64,000 nucleotides of DNA from Variovorax sp. HW608. GTDB taxonomy: Bacteria > Pseudomonadota > Gammaproteobacteria > Burkholderiales > Burkholderiaceae_C. The DNA lies in the NCBI RefSeq assembly GCF_900090195.1, contig NZ_LT607803.1, positions 5,544,229-5,608,228 of the forward strand, in the 5' to 3' direction. The notes under the pieces were generated by a model. That model worked only from the letters and a program-made list of their open reading frames with translations. It did not search any database and was not told where the DNA came from. The translations under genes were made by a program, and so were the position numbers. This document shows positions 26,163 to 37,833 of this stretch, in pieces (position 1 is the stretch's first letter; every line of letters starts with the position of its first letter).

Positions 26163-27476
26163 ATGACCGTGAACGTTGAAACCCTCGAGAAGCTCGAGCG
26201 CAAGATCACGCTGACCCTGCCCGTCGGCGCCATCCAGTCCGAGGTCGATTCGCGCCTCAAGAAGCTGGCTCGCACCGTCAAGATGGACGGCTTCCGTCCC
26301 GGCAAGGTGCCGATGAACGTCGTGGCCCAGCGCTATGGTTACTCGGTTCACTACGAAGTCATGAACGACAAGGTCGGCGAGGCCTTCTCGCAGGCCGCCA
26401 ACGAAGCCAAGCTGCGCGTCGCCGGCCAGCCGCGCATCACCGAGAAGGAAGAGTCGCCCGAGGGCCAGCTCGCGTTCGACGCGATCTTCGAAGTCTTCCC
26501 GGACGTCAAGATCAATGACCTCGCCGGCGCCGAAGTCGAGAAGCTCAGCGCCGCCGTCGGCGACGAGGCGATCGACAAGACGCTCGACATCCTGCGCAAG
26601 CAGCGCCGCACCTTCTCGCAGCGCGCACAGGACGCCGCCGTGCAGGACGGCGACCGGGTCAGCGTCGACTTCGAGGGCAAGATCGACGGCGAGCCCTTCC
26701 AGGGCGGCAAGGCCGACGACTTCCAGTTCATCGTCGGCGAAGGCCAGATGCTGAAGGAATTCGAGGACGCCGTTCGCGGCCTGAAGGCGGGCGACAGCCG
26801 CACCTTCCCGCTGTCGTTCCCGGCCGACTACCACGGCAAGGACGTGGCCGGCAAGCAAGCCGACTTCATGGTCACCGTGAAGAAGGTCGAGGCCTCGAAC
26901 CTGCCTGAAGTCAACGAGCAGTTCGCCAAGTCGCTCGGCATCGCCGACGCCACCGTCGAAGGCCTGCGCGCCGACATCAAGAAGAACCTCGAGCGCGAAG
27001 TCAAGTTCCGCCTCCTGGCGCGCAACAAGAACGCCGTGATGGACGCGCTCGTCGCCAACGCCGAACTGGACCTGCCCAAGTCGAGCGTCCAGGCTGAAGT
27101 CGACCGCATGATCGAAGGCGCCCGCGCCGAGCTCAAGCAGCGTGGCATCAAGGACGCCGACAAGGCGCCGATCCCCGATGACGTGTTCCGCCCGCAGGCC
27201 GAGCGCCGCGTGCGCCTGGGCCTGGTCGTCGCCGAGCTGGTCCGCGCCAACAACCTGCAGGCCAAGCCGGAGCAGATCAAGGCGCATGTCGATGAGCTCG
27301 CCGCCAGCTACGAGAAGCCGGCCGACGTCGTGCGCTGGTACTTCAGCGACAACCGCCGCCTGGCGGAAGTCGAAGCCGTGGTGATCGAGAACAACGTGAC
27401 CGATTTCGTGCTCGGCAAGGCGAAGGTCAACGAGAAGTCGGTATCCTTCGACGAGCTGATGGCCCAACAGGGCTGA
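26163..27476 (+). CDS. tig: Trigger factor
   Basis: Ribosome-bound chaperone and prolyl isomerase of 437 residues, normal length. Ribosome-binding domain 1 to about 115 with the signature [11 protein letters not shown] near residue 43; the FKBP-type isomerase domain about 150-240 ([36 protein letters not shown] region); C-terminal helical arms about 250-437. It follows tRNA-Leu directly and probably shares its transcript in part. Confidence 0.97.
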   Translation: MTVNVETLEKLERKITLTLPVGAIQSEVDSRLKKLARTVKMDGFRPGKVPMNVVAQRYGYSVHYEVMNDKVGEAFSQAANEAKLRVAGQPRITEKEESPEGQLAFDAIFEVFPDVKINDLAGAEVEKLSAAVGDEAIDKTLDILRKQRRTFSQRAQDAAVQDGDRVSVDFEGKIDGEPFQGGKADDFQFIVGEGQMLKEFEDAVRGLKAGDSRTFPLSFPADYHGKDVAGKQADFMVTVKKVEASNLPEVNEQFAKSLGIADATVEGLRADIKKNLEREVKFRLLARNKNAVMDALVANAELDLPKSSVQAEVDRMIEGARAELKQRGIKDADKAPIPDDVFRPQAERRVRLGLVVAELVRANNLQAKPEQIKAHVDELAASYEKPADVVRWYFSDNRRLAEVEAVVIENNVTDFVLGKAKVNEKSVSFDELMAQQG

Positions 27477-27494
27477 TCGCGGCCGGTCGAATCC

Positions 27495-27526
27495 ATGGGG
27501 CTTGTGCTTTGTGGCACGAGCCCCAT
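27495..27526 (+). terminator. Hairpin between tig and clpP, overlapping the heat-shock promoter
   Basis: ATGGGGCT (27495-27502) and GTGC pair with GCAC and AGCCCCAT (27514-27526), a 13-bp stem with one T-G pair and a 6-base loop. It is followed by TTTCGTC. It likely limits read-through from tig into clpP. Confidence 0.6.
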
Positions 27527-27528
27527 TT
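27501..27528 (+). promoter_or_regulatory. Sigma-32 (heat-shock) promoter of clpP
   Basis: CTTGTGC (27501-27507), a 13-base spacer, and CCCCATTT (27521-27528). The -10 element is a perfect match to CCCCATNT and the -35 matches the CTTG core. The spacing is the same as in the lon promoter of this cluster. The start codon is 38 bases downstream. Confidence 0.7.
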
Positions 27529-27565
27529 CGTCTGGGTACAGTCCAAATCCCTCTGGAGAGCAAAC

Positions 27566-28174
27566 ATGAGCGCACAGGAAATTCAAGGCCTCGGCATGAT
27601 CCCGATGGTCATCGAGCAGTCGGGTCGCGGCGAGCGGTCCTACGACATCTATTCGCGCCTGCTCAAGGAGCGGGTGATCTTCCTGGTCGGCGAAGTCAAC
27701 GACCAGACGGCCAACCTGGTGGTGGCGCAACTCCTGTTCCTCGAGAGCGAGAACCCGGACAAGGACATCTCGTTCTACATCAACTCCCCCGGCGGCAGCG
27801 TGAGCGCGGGCATGGCGATCTACGACACCATGCAGTTCATCAAGCCTGACGTGTCGACCCTGTGCATCGGCTTTGCGGCCAGCATGGGCGCCTTCCTGCT
27901 GGCGGCCGGCGCGAAGGGCAAGCGCTTCTCGCTGCCGAACTCGAAGATCATGATCCACCAGGTGCTCGGCGGCGCCCGCGGACAGGCCACGGACATCGAG
28001 ATCCATGCGCGCGACATCCTGAAGACCCGGGAACAGATGAACCGCATCCTGGCGGAACGCACCGGCCAGCCGGTCGACAAGATCGCCCGCGACACCGAGC
28101 GCGACTACTTCCTGACGGCCGACGAGTCGAAGGAATACGGGCTGATCGACCAGGTGATCACCAAGCGCAGCTGA
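27566..28174 (+). CDS. clpP: ATP-dependent Clp protease proteolytic subunit
   Basis: Serine peptidase of 202 residues forming the 14-mer chamber used by ClpX. The triad is Ser106 (GFAASMGAF), His131 (MIHQVLGG) and Asp180 (RDTERDYF). The start was placed at the ATG before SAQEIQGLG, which has GGAGAG upstream; an in-frame ATG at 27509 would start inside the terminator/promoter region. Confidence 0.97.
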   Translation: MSAQEIQGLGMIPMVIEQSGRGERSYDIYSRLLKERVIFLVGEVNDQTANLVVAQLLFLESENPDKDISFYINSPGGSVSAGMAIYDTMQFIKPDVSTLCIGFAASMGAFLLAAGAKGKRFSLPNSKIMIHQVLGGARGQATDIEIHARDILKTREQMNRILAERTGQPVDKIARDTERDYFLTADESKEYGLIDQVITKRS

Positions 28175-28201
28175 TTGCCCGCGCGAGGCGCCCGAGCAAC
28201 G

Positions 28202-28238
28202 ACGGCGTTTTCCCACACGGGGAACGCCGTTTTTGTTT
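28202..28238 (+). terminator. Rho-independent terminator between clpP and clpX
   Basis: ACGGCGTTTTCCC (28202-28214) pairs with GGGGAACGCCGT (28219-28230) around ACAC, followed by TTTTGTTT. It is a classical strong terminator, so clpX needs its own promoter or read-through despite being 106 bases from clpP. Confidence 0.85.
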
Positions 28239-28280
28239 CGCTATCATTGCTGAACCCCCCCTGTTACGAGGCATTTGTCC

Positions 28281-29546
28281 ATGGCCGAAAAAAAAGGCTC
28301 CTCCAGCGAAAAAACGCTTTACTGCTCGTTCTGCGGGAAGAGTCAGCACGAGGTCAAGAAGCTGATCGCCGGGCCTTCGGTCTTCATTTGCGACGAGTGC
28401 ATCGACCTGTGCAACGAGATCATCCGTGACGAGCTGCCCACGGGCGAGGAATCGCGCGAGTCGCGCGGCGATCTTCCGACGCCGTCGGAGATCAAGGCGA
28501 ACCTCGACAACTACGTGATCGGCCAGGAGCCGGCCAAGCGCATGCTGTCGGTGGCCGTCTACAACCACTACAAGCGCCTGCGCCACAAGGACAAGGCCAA
28601 GGGCGACGACGTCGAGCTGAGCAAGAGCAACATCCTGCTGATCGGCCCGACCGGTTCGGGCAAGACGCTGCTGGCGCAAACGCTGGCGCGCATGCTCGAC
28701 GTGCCCTTCGTGATGGCCGATGCGACCACGCTGACCGAAGCCGGCTATGTGGGCGAGGATGTCGAGAACATCATCCAGAAGCTGCTCCAGAGCTGCAACT
28801 ACGAGGTCGAGCGCGCGCAGCGCGGCATCGTCTACATCGACGAGATCGACAAGATCTCGCGCAAGTCCGACAACCCGTCGATCACCCGCGACGTGTCCGG
28901 CGAAGGCGTGCAGCAGGCGCTGCTCAAGCTGATCGAAGGCACCATGGCCAGCGTGCCGCCGCAGGGCGGGCGCAAGCATCCGAACCAGGACTTCCTGCAG
29001 ATCGACACGACCAACATCCTGTTCATCTGCGGTGGCGCGTTCGCCGGCCTCGAAAAGGTCATCGAGAACCGGACCGAGGCGTCCGGCATCGGCTTCGGCG
29101 CGTCGGTCAAGAGCAAGAAGCAGCGCAGCCTCACCGAGGTCTTTCGCGAGGTCGAGCCCGAGGACCTGATCAAGTTCGGCCTCATCCCCGAGCTCGTGGG
29201 CCGGATGCCGGTTGTGGCTTCGCTGGCGGAGCTCACCGAGGACGCCCTGGTCCAGATCCTGACCGAGCCGAAGAACGCGGTCGTCAAGCAGTTCACCAAG
29301 CTCCTGCAGATGGAAGGCGTGGACCTCGAGATCCGCCCGGCTGCGCTCAAGGCGATCGCCCGCAAGGCACTGGCGCGCAAGACGGGCGCACGGGGCCTGC
29401 GTTCGATCCTCGAACAGTCGCTGATCGACACGATGTTCGAACTGCCGAACACGACCAATGTCGACAAGGTGGTGGTCGACGAATCGACCATCGACGAGAA
29501 CAAGCCTCCGCTGCTCGTCTACCGCGAAACCGCCAAGAAGGCGTGA
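28281..29546 (+). CDS. clpX: ATP-dependent Clp protease ATP-binding subunit ClpX
   Basis: AAA+ unfoldase of 421 residues that feeds ClpP. The zinc-binding domain has Cys15, Cys18, Cys37 and Cys40. Walker A GPTGSGKT is at 122-129, Walker B is [10 protein letters not shown], the pore loop is AGYVGEDV, and the IGF loop (SGIGFGA) docks ClpP. The start was set at the ATG at 28281. Confidence 0.97.
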   Translation: MAEKKGSSSEKTLYCSFCGKSQHEVKKLIAGPSVFICDECIDLCNEIIRDELPTGEESRESRGDLPTPSEIKANLDNYVIGQEPAKRMLSVAVYNHYKRLRHKDKAKGDDVELSKSNILLIGPTGSGKTLLAQTLARMLDVPFVMADATTLTEAGYVGEDVENIIQKLLQSCNYEVERAQRGIVYIDEIDKISRKSDNPSITRDVSGEGVQQALLKLIEGTMASVPPQGGRKHPNQDFLQIDTTNILFICGGAFAGLEKVIENRTEASGIGFGASVKSKKQRSLTEVFREVEPEDLIKFGLIPELVGRMPVVASLAELTEDALVQILTEPKNAVVKQFTKLLQMEGVDLEIRPAALKAIARKALARKTGARGLRSILEQSLIDTMFELPNTTNVDKVVVDESTIDENKPPLLVYRETAKKA

Positions 29547-29612
29547 TGACCGCGCAGCCGGCCGCTTTGAAACATGCGTCCGGCGTCTTTCGCCGAAATC
29601 CGCCAACGCGGG

Positions 29613-29640
29613 CTTGAAAAGCGCGTGCGGCCGACCATCT
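29613..29640 (+). promoter_or_regulatory. Sigma-32 (heat-shock) promoter of lon
   Basis: CTTGAAA (29613-29619), a 13-base spacer, and GACCATCT (29633-29640): a perfect -35 and a 6/8 match to CCCCATNT. It is 26 bases upstream of the lon ATG. Confidence 0.75.
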
Positions 29641-29665
29641 TTTCATGATCAAGTAAAGGATCCCC

Positions 29666-32107
<2,442 letters not shown>

Positions 32108-32121
32108 AAAGTGCAGCCCTC

Positions 32122-32151
32122 TTGAGGAGCCTCGAAAAATTGCTATATAAT
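32122..32151 (+). promoter_or_regulatory. Strong sigma-70 promoter for tRNA-Gly
   Basis: TTGAGG (32122-32127), an 18-base spacer, and a perfect TATAAT (32146-32151). The region between and around is flanked by a perfect 9-bp inverted repeat, AGCCTCGAA (32128-32136) and TTCGAGGCT (32151-32159). Transcription would start near 32158, about 35 bases before the tRNA. Confidence 0.8.
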
Positions 32152-32192
32152 TCGAGGCTCTGCAGCAATCGGTGAAAGTCGAAGCAGAGTAC

Positions 32193-32268
32193 GCGGGAAT
32201 AGCTCAGTTGGTAGAGCGCAACCTTGCCAAGGTTGAGGTCGCGAGTTCGAGCCTCGTTTCCCGCTCCA
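32193..32268 (+). tRNA. tRNA-Gly, anticodon GCC
   Basis: Acceptor GCGGGAA pairs with TTCCCGC, then T and encoded CCA. The anticodon arm CAACC-TTGCCAA-GGTTG gives GCC. T-arm GCGAGTTCGAGCCTCGT. 76 bases. Confidence 0.96.
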
Positions 32269-32280
32269 GTTCTAAAAAAG

Positions 32281-32304
32281 GGAAGCCGGTGCTTCCTTTT
32301 TTTT
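32281..32304 (+). terminator. Intrinsic terminator between tRNA-Gly and tRNA-Cys
   Basis: GGAAGC (32281-32286), CGGT loop, GCTTCC (32291-32296), then eight T. Upstream A-tract makes it bidirectional-looking. The T-run ends three bases before tRNA-Cys begins. Confidence 0.75.
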
Positions 32305-32307
32305 CGC

Positions 32308-32381
32308 GGCGCGATAGCAAAGCGGTTATGCAACGGATTGCAAATCCGTCTAGTCCGGTTCGACTCCGGATCGCGCCTCCA
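32308..32381 (+). tRNA. tRNA-Cys, anticodon GCA
   Basis: Acceptor GGCGCGA pairs with TCGCGCC, then T and encoded CCA. The anticodon arm ACGGA-TTGCAAA-TCCGT gives GCA. 74 bases. It appears to depend on transcription through the hairpin just upstream. Confidence 0.95.
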
Positions 32382-32403
32382 TCGATTCCTCATGCCCAAA
32401 ATG

Positions 32404-32442
32404 CAGTCCCGCCAATACAGATTGACGGGACTGTTTTCGTTT
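32404..32442 (+). terminator. Rho-independent terminator after tRNA-Cys
   Basis: CAGTCCCG (32404-32411) pairs with CGGGACTG (32426-32433), extended inside by CAAT/ATTG, followed by TTTTCGTTT. The right arm also contains TTGACG (32423-32428), a possible -35 element for the next tRNA. Confidence 0.8.
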
Positions 32443-32468
32443 GGGGTATCGTCAACATCCGACCGGAA

Positions 32469-32561
32469 GCCCGGATGGTGAAATTGGTAGACACATCGGA
32501 CTTAAAATCCGCCGCTTCCTGCATAAGGGGCGTACCGGTTCGACCCCGGTTCCGGGCACCA
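32469..32561 (+). tRNA. tRNA-Leu, anticodon UAA
   Basis: Acceptor GCCCGGA pairs with TCCGGGC, then A and encoded CCA. The loop CTTAAAA gives anticodon UAA. A long class II variable arm is present and the T-arm is CCGGTTCGACCCCGG. 93 bases. A protein gene starts 22 bases downstream. Confidence 0.93.
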
Positions 32562-32583
32562 CCACATTACAAGGGAGCAAGAC

Positions 32584-33216
32584 ATGCCTCGCTATAACGC
32601 TCCGTTCGAAATCCATGTGCATGGCGACGTGCCGCTGCGCTCCGACGTTGATTTCGAGCAGATTCAGGAAGCCCTCAAGCCGCTGTGGAAATACGCCGGC
32701 GCGCGCTCGCTCGCCGACGGCGCGAGCAGCGTCTACGAGGAAGAACCCGGGATCCGTTTCGAGCAGAAGGACCACATGCTCCAGATCTGCTGGACGGTGG
32801 CCGGCGACGAGGACTTCCGCCAGGCGCTCGACGAGATGTGCATGGCGCTCAACGAGCTGTCCGAGCAGGGCGCCGCGCTGGAAGTCACCTTCTACGACAC
32901 CGACTTCGACGAGGAGGAAGGCGACCCCGACCAGGAATCGCGCGACGACTTCCTGATGCTGTTCGTCGGCCCGAATCCCGCCGCGATCATGCAGGTGCAG
33001 CGCGACCTGCTGGTCGAGGACGTCGTGAACCTCATGGAGCGCCACTTCGACGGTGCCGAACTCGGCGGCGTGGTGGCGGAGATCGACAAGCTCTTCGGCG
33101 ATCGCTTCGATGCGCTGGTGAACTCGCTCGAGATCGGCAAGCGCCCGCGCGGCGGCACCGGTGGCGCCGGCAGCGGTGGCCACGGCGGCGGACGCCGGCC
33201 GCGTCACCTGCACTGA
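32584..33216 (+). CDS. Conserved acidic protein of unknown function (DUF6806-like)
   Basis: 210 residues, cytoplasmic, no signal peptide or membrane segment. The N-terminal PRYNAPFEIHVHGDVPLRSDVDF and the highly acidic central part (FYDTDFDEEEGDPDQESRDDF) look like a conserved family found in Comamonadaceae. The last 25 residues are Gly-rich and end in Arg/His residues (GGGRRPRHLH). No function is known to me. It starts 22 bases after tRNA-Leu and ends 1 base before the likely start of the MFS gene. Confidence 0.75.
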   Translation: MPRYNAPFEIHVHGDVPLRSDVDFEQIQEALKPLWKYAGARSLADGASSVYEEEPGIRFEQKDHMLQICWTVAGDEDFRQALDEMCMALNELSEQGAALEVTFYDTDFDEEEGDPDQESRDDFLMLFVGPNPAAIMQVQRDLLVEDVVNLMERHFDGAELGGVVAEIDKLFGDRFDALVNSLEIGKRPRGGTGGAGSGGHGGGRRPRHLH

Positions 33217-33217
33217 C

Positions 33218-34516
33218 TTGAGCCTTTTCCCCCAGTCAGCCCTGCAGCCGGGCGTTCGCAAGCGTGAAGTGTTCGGCTGGGCGATGTACGACTTCGCCAA
33301 CTCGGGCTACACCACCGTGGTCATCACCGCGGTGTTCGCCGCCTATTTCGTCGGCGGCATCGCCCAGGGGGCGCCCTGGGGCGCCTTCGCATGGACCCTG
33401 GCGCTCAGCGTCTCGTATGCGCTCGTGATGGTGACGATGCCCGCGATCGGCGCCTGGGCCGATCTTCATGCCGCCAAGAAGCGCGTGCTCTTCCTGGCTA
33501 CCGCGGGCTGCGTGGCCGGCACTGCGGCGCTGGCCTTCACGCCGCGCGTCGACGGCTTCAGCGGCGTGGTCGTCGCGATGGCGCTGGTGATCATCTCCAA
33601 CACCTTCTACTCCTATGGCGAGTCGCTGACCGGGGCGTTCCTGCCCGAACTGGCGACCGCCGACGGCATGGGAAGGGTCAGTGGCTGGGGCTGGGGTTTC
33701 GGCTACATCGGCGGCATGCTCGCGCTCGGACTGTGCCTCGCCTACGTGCTGTGGGCACAGAGCCGCGGACTGCCGGCTGCCCACTTCGTGCCGGTGACGA
33801 TGCTCATCACGGCGGCGCTCTATGGCGTCGCGGCGTGCGCAACCTTCATCCTCCTTCCGGAACGCGCGGTGCCGCAGGCGGGCGCCGAGGCGTCGAGCGC
33901 GTGGCAGCAGTTGCGCAGCACCTTCGTGGAAGCCCGCAAGTACCGCGACTTCACGTGGCTGCTGGCCTGCACGGTGTCCTACCAGGGCGGCGTCGCGGTC
34001 GCCATCACGCTGGCGGCGATCTATGCGGAGCAGGTGATCGGGTTCGTCCCGAACGAAACCATGATCCTGATCTTCGTCCTGAACATCGCTGCGGCGCTCG
34101 GAGCCTTCGTCTTCGGCTATTGGCAGGACCGGATCGGACACCGGCGTTCGCTGGCCGGAACGCTGGTCGCCTGGATCGCCGTCTGCGTGATCGCGGCATC
34201 GGTGACGACCAAGGGCGGCTTCTGGTGGGCCGCATCGATCGCCGGCCTGGCGATGGGCTCCAGCCAATCGGCAGGCCGTGCCATGACGGGTGTCCTGGCG
34301 CCTCCGGGCCAGCTGGCCGAATTCTTCGGCCTGTGGACCTTCGCGACGCGGCTGGCCAGCATCATCGGCCCGCTGAGCTACGGCGTGATCACCTGGATGA
34401 CCGGCGGCAACCAGCGCATCGCGATCCTCGCGACCGCGCTGCTGTTCGCCGCGGGACTCCTGATGCTGCTGCCGATCGACATGCGGCGGGGCCGCGAGGC
34501 CGCGCTTCGGGCCTGA
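33218..34516 (+). CDS. MFS transporter, UMF1 family
   Basis: Inner-membrane transporter of about 432 residues with 12 hydrophobic segments. The UMF1 (Atg22-like) signature FGWAMYDFANSGYTTVVIT lies near the N terminus, and GSSQSAGRAMTGVLAP is in the second half. The start is uncertain: a TTG at 33218 directly follows the upstream stop and begins a sensible N terminus, while the ATG at 33161 lies inside the upstream gene. Family members export amino acids or other small solutes; the substrate here is unknown. Confidence 0.88.
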   Translation: MSLFPQSALQPGVRKREVFGWAMYDFANSGYTTVVITAVFAAYFVGGIAQGAPWGAFAWTLALSVSYALVMVTMPAIGAWADLHAAKKRVLFLATAGCVAGTAALAFTPRVDGFSGVVVAMALVIISNTFYSYGESLTGAFLPELATADGMGRVSGWGWGFGYIGGMLALGLCLAYVLWAQSRGLPAAHFVPVTMLITAALYGVAACATFILLPERAVPQAGAEASSAWQQLRSTFVEARKYRDFTWLLACTVSYQGGVAVAITLAAIYAEQVIGFVPNETMILIFVLNIAAALGAFVFGYWQDRIGHRRSLAGTLVAWIAVCVIAASVTTKGGFWWAASIAGLAMGSSQSAGRAMTGVLAPPGQLAEFFGLWTFATRLASIIGPLSYGVITWMTGGNQRIAILATALLFAAGLLMLLPIDMRRGREAALRA

Positions 34517-34529
34517 GCGTCCGCGAAGC

Positions 34530-35291
34530 TCAGTCGCGCGCCGCGCGCTTGGGTATCCGGTAGATCGTGCCGTCGTAATGCAGCACGGTGGCGTTGAAAG
34601 TCGCCGGACGCTCCTGGGTGATGCACTCGTCCCCCTGGAGCGTGGCGCGGCTCCCGGAGCGCGTGCGCCTGAGCGTCAGGTCGGCCAGGCCGTTGCTCGT
34701 CGCCCGCATGACCGACAGCGCGCCGCGCGTGGCCTCGAAAACGCCGGTGCAATTCGTGTCCCACTCGCCGTGCTCCAGGGTCATCTCGAGCTGGTCGAGC
34801 ACCTTGGCGAGCTTCTGGCCTTGCGGCAGATAGAGCGTGAGCGTTTCCCGCGCGTAGGGGCTCGTGCGCGAAGAACCCTGGTACAGCACGCGCAGACCGA
34901 AGGCGCGTGCATCCGGCGCGAGCGTGTAGCGCGCGGTGTCGACACGGATTTCCGCGATGCGGATCGCGTCTTCGGTCAGCGCGCCTTCGTCGAGCAGCCG
35001 GCTGACGATCTTCGCGCGCTCGGTGTTGCCGTTGTCGGCCTGCTGGACGACCAGCACATCGAGGTCGAACCGGGTCGTGTCGGGAGTTCCTCCGGCCTCC
35101 GGCATCGGCAGCACGACGATGTAGCGGCCCGGGAAGCCCCTCCAGGGCTCGCACACGGCGCGTTCGTGGTCGAGGGCACGCCTGGGGTGCAGCTTGGTGT
35201 GCATCCGTTCTGCGAGGCCGGTATCGCACGCCGCATGCCCGGCCGCGCAGGCGAATCCGAGAAAGCAGGCGGCGACATGCTGGCGGCGCAT
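34530..35291 (-). CDS. Exported protein of unknown function
   Basis: 253 residues. A signal peptide covers residues 1 to about 21 (HVAACFLGFACAAGHAACD). The rest has no family I recognise; it reads as a single beta-rich domain (IVVLPMPEAGGTPDTTRFDLDVLVV; LTLYLPQGQKLAKVLDQLEMTLE) ending basic (IPKRAARD). Start chosen at the ATG at 35291, 11 bases after murI, so it is probably cotranscribed with murI. Confidence 0.7.
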   Translation of the reverse strand: MRRQHVAACFLGFACAAGHAACDTGLAERMHTKLHPRRALDHERAVCEPWRGFPGRYIVVLPMPEAGGTPDTTRFDLDVLVVQQADNGNTERAKIVSRLLDEGALTEDAIRIAEIRVDTARYTLAPDARAFGLRVLYQGSSRTSPYARETLTLYLPQGQKLAKVLDQLEMTLEHGEWDTNCTGVFEATRGALSVMRATSNGLADLTLRRTRSGSRATLQGDECITQERPATFNATVLHYDGTIYRIPKRAARD

Positions 35292-35302
35292 GCGTGATGG
35301 AT

Positions 35303-36157
35303 TCAGGCGGGGGTCGTGTGGAGGGCCCGGGCGTGGATCGCGCATTCGATCGGGCCCCCGAGCCAGCGCGCCGCCGCCGCATCGAGCGCTGCGGGCGCGG
35401 CGCTGCTGAGCAGCAGGACATCCCCGGCGCCTTCCGGCTTGAGATGCCGGGCGTTCAGCAGCAGGCGCCGCGTCTGCTGTGCGACCGGTGCGCCGGTGTC
35501 GATGAATCGCACCGCGTCCCCGGTCCAGCGACGCAGCTCGCCCGCGATGAAGGGGTAGTGCGTGCAGCCGAGCACCAGCGTATCGATCTGTCCGGGCTGA
35601 TCGCCGAAGCGCCCGGCCGCGCCAAGGTACTTCTCGCACAACGCGGCGACCCGGGCGGCGTCCGCGCGCTCGATGGCGCCCGCGAGCCCATCGCAGGGGA
35701 CGATGCGGAACCGGGCCCGTGCCGCGAGCGAGCCGTGCAGCGCTTCGAACTTGCGGCTTTCCAGCGTCACGCGCGTGGCGATGACTGCGATGTGGCCGGT
35801 CCTGCTCAGCGCGACCGCCGGCTTGAGGGCCGGCTCGACGCCGATCACGGGCAGGGTGGGATGCTCGGCGCGCAGCTCATGGATCGCCGCCGCGGTCGCG
35901 GTGTTGCAGGCGACGACGAGCGCCTTGATCCCGTGCTCGTCGACGAGGTGGCGCGCGATCGCCGTGGTTCGCTTGGCGACGAAGGCATCGCCGCGCTCGC
36001 CGTACGGCGCATGGGCCGTGTCGGCGAAGTAGACGAAGCGCTCATGCGGCAGTTCGGCACGCAGCGCGTTGAGGACGCTCAGGCCCCCGACGCCGCTGTC
36101 GAAGACGCCGATCGGTCGATCGGCGTCCGGCGAAGCCCCGGCCGCGGCAGCGCTCAA
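35303..36157 (-). CDS. murI: Glutamate racemase
   Basis: Makes D-glutamate for peptidoglycan. 284 residues. The two catalytic Cys are in [10 protein letters not shown] (Cys84) and LGCTHYP (Cys198); the Asp-Ser motif [12 protein letters not shown] is near the N terminus. No ATG precedes the conserved start; the TTG at 36157 overlaps the stop of fumA (TTGA) and gives a short natural N terminus, which suggests translational coupling. Confidence 0.93.
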   Translation of the reverse strand: MSAAAAGASPDADRPIGVFDSGVGGLSVLNALRAELPHERFVYFADTAHAPYGERGDAFVAKRTTAIARHLVDEHGIKALVVACNTATAAAIHELRAEHPTLPVIGVEPALKPAVALSRTGHIAVIATRVTLESRKFEALHGSLAARARFRIVPCDGLAGAIERADAARVAALCEKYLGAAGRFGDQPGQIDTLVLGCTHYPFIAGELRRWTGDAVRFIDTGAPVAQQTRRLLLNARHLKPEGAGDVLLLSSAAPAALDAAAARWLGGPIECAIHARALHTTPA

Positions 36158-37704
36158 GCCGGCTCCAGCGTGATGGTCTTGAATTCGCCGCTGGCGATGC
36201 GCTTCTGCCACTCGGCCGGGCCGGTGATGTGGGCGCTGGTGCCGCCGGCATCGACCGCGACGGTCACGGGCATGTCGACCACGTCGAATTCGTAGATGGC
36301 TTCCATGCCGAGGTCCGCGAAGCCGACCACCTTCGCGGTCTTGATCGCCTTGCTCACGAGGTAGGCCGCGCCGCCGACCGCCATCAGGTAGGCGCTCCTG
36401 TGCTTCTTGATCGCCTCGATCGCGACCGGGCCGCGCTCGGCCTTGCCGATCATCGCGATCAGGCCGGTCTGGGCGAGCATCATCTCGGTGAAGCCGTCCA
36501 TGCGGGTGGCGGTGGTCGGGCCCGCGGGGCCGACCGCCTCGTCCTTGACCGGATCGACCGGGCCGACGTAGTAGATCACTCGGTTGGTGAAGTCCACCGG
36601 CAGCTTCTCGCCCTTGGCGAGCATATCGGCGATGCGCTTGTGCGCGGCGTCGCGGCCGGTGAGCATCTTGCCGTTGAGCAGCAGCGTGTCGCCCGGCTTC
36701 CAGCTCGCGACTTCCTCGGGCGTGAGCTTGTCGAGGTCGACGCGCTTGCTCTTGTTGTAGTCCGGTGCCCAGTCGATCTTGGGCCAGAGGTCGAGCGACG
36801 GCGCTTCGAGGTACACCGGGCCCGAACCGTCGAGCACGAAGTGCGCGTGGCGGGTCGCCGCGCAGTTCGGGATCATCGCCACCGGCTTGCTCGCCGCGTG
36901 CGTCGGGTACATCTTGATCTTGACGTCGAGCACGGTGGAAAGACCGCCCAGGCCCTGTGCGCCGATGCCCAGCGCGTTGACCTTTTCATAGAGCTCGATG
37001 CGCAGCGCCTCGACCTTGGTCAGCTCGGCGCCCGAGGCCTTCTTGGCCTGCAGCTCGTGCATGTCGAGGTCGTCCATCAGGCTTTCCTTGGCGAGCAGGG
37101 TGGCCTTCTCGGCCGTGCCGCCGATGCCGATGCCCAGCATGCCCGGCGGGCACCAGCCGGCGCCCATCGTGGGCACGGTCTTGAGCACCCAGTCGACCAC
37201 GCTGTCGCCGGGGTTCAGCATCGCGAGCTTGCTCTTGTTCTCGCTGCCGCCGCCCTTGGCCGCGACCGTGACTTCGACGGTGTTGCCCGGGACGATCTCG
37301 GTGAAGATCACGGCGGGCGTGTTGTCCTTGGTGTTCTTGCGGTCGAACTGCGGATCGGCCACGACCGAGGCGCGCAGCATGTTGTCCGGGTGGTTGTAGC
37401 CGCGGCGGACGCCTTCGTTGACGGCGTCTTCGAGGCTGCCGGTGAAGCCGCCCCAGCGCACGTCCATGCCGACCTTGAGGAACACGTTGACGATGCCGGT
37501 GTCCTGGCAGATCGGACGATGGCCGGTCGCGCTCATCTTGCTGTTGGTCAGGATCTGTGCCATCGCATCCTTGGCCGCCGGGCTCTGCTCGCGTTCATAG
37601 GCCTTGGCCAGGTGCGCGATGTAGTCGCTCGGGTGGTAGTAGCTGATGTACTGGAGGGCGGCGGACACCGATTCGATCAGGTCGGCCTGCTGGATGATGG
37701 TCAT
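36154..37704 (-). CDS. fumA: Class I (iron-sulfur) fumarate hydratase
   Basis: Converts fumarate to malate using a [4Fe-4S] cluster. 516 residues, matching the class I alpha-beta fused form. Candidate cluster ligands are in [17 protein letters not shown] and GWCPPGMLG. The C-terminal beta-type domain is about 345-516 ([26 protein letters not shown]). Divergent from fumC with 129 bases between them. Confidence 0.94.
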   Translation of the reverse strand: MTIIQQADLIESVSAALQYISYYHPSDYIAHLAKAYEREQSPAAKDAMAQILTNSKMSATGHRPICQDTGIVNVFLKVGMDVRWGGFTGSLEDAVNEGVRRGYNHPDNMLRASVVADPQFDRKNTKDNTPAVIFTEIVPGNTVEVTVAAKGGGSENKSKLAMLNPGDSVVDWVLKTVPTMGAGWCPPGMLGIGIGGTAEKATLLAKESLMDDLDMHELQAKKASGAELTKVEALRIELYEKVNALGIGAQGLGGLSTVLDVKIKMYPTHAASKPVAMIPNCAATRHAHFVLDGSGPVYLEAPSLDLWPKIDWAPDYNKSKRVDLDKLTPEEVASWKPGDTLLLNGKMLTGRDAAHKRIADMLAKGEKLPVDFTNRVIYYVGPVDPVKDEAVGPAGPTTATRMDGFTEMMLAQTGLIAMIGKAERGPVAIEAIKKHRSAYLMAVGGAAYLVSKAIKTAKVVGFADLGMEAIYEFDVVDMPVTVAVDAGGTSAHITGPAEWQKRIASGEFKTITLEPA

Positions 37705-37761
37705 GGCGTTACGTGGGATGGATGGCAGACAAAACCCCGCGATTATCCGCGCCGCGGCCGT

Positions 37762-37782
37762 GGCCTGCCGCTCTGGCAGGCC
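37762..37782 (+). other. Hairpin in the divergent fumA/fumC region
   Basis: GGCCTGCC (37762-37769) pairs with GGCAGGCC (37775-37782) around a 5-base loop. It may be part of the fumC leader or an operator; nothing in the sequence decides between these. Confidence 0.35.
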
Positions 37783-37833
37783 GCGCCCGAGTACGATGGT
37801 CGGCGTTTCGACTCCGACCGGGGACCCTTTTCC

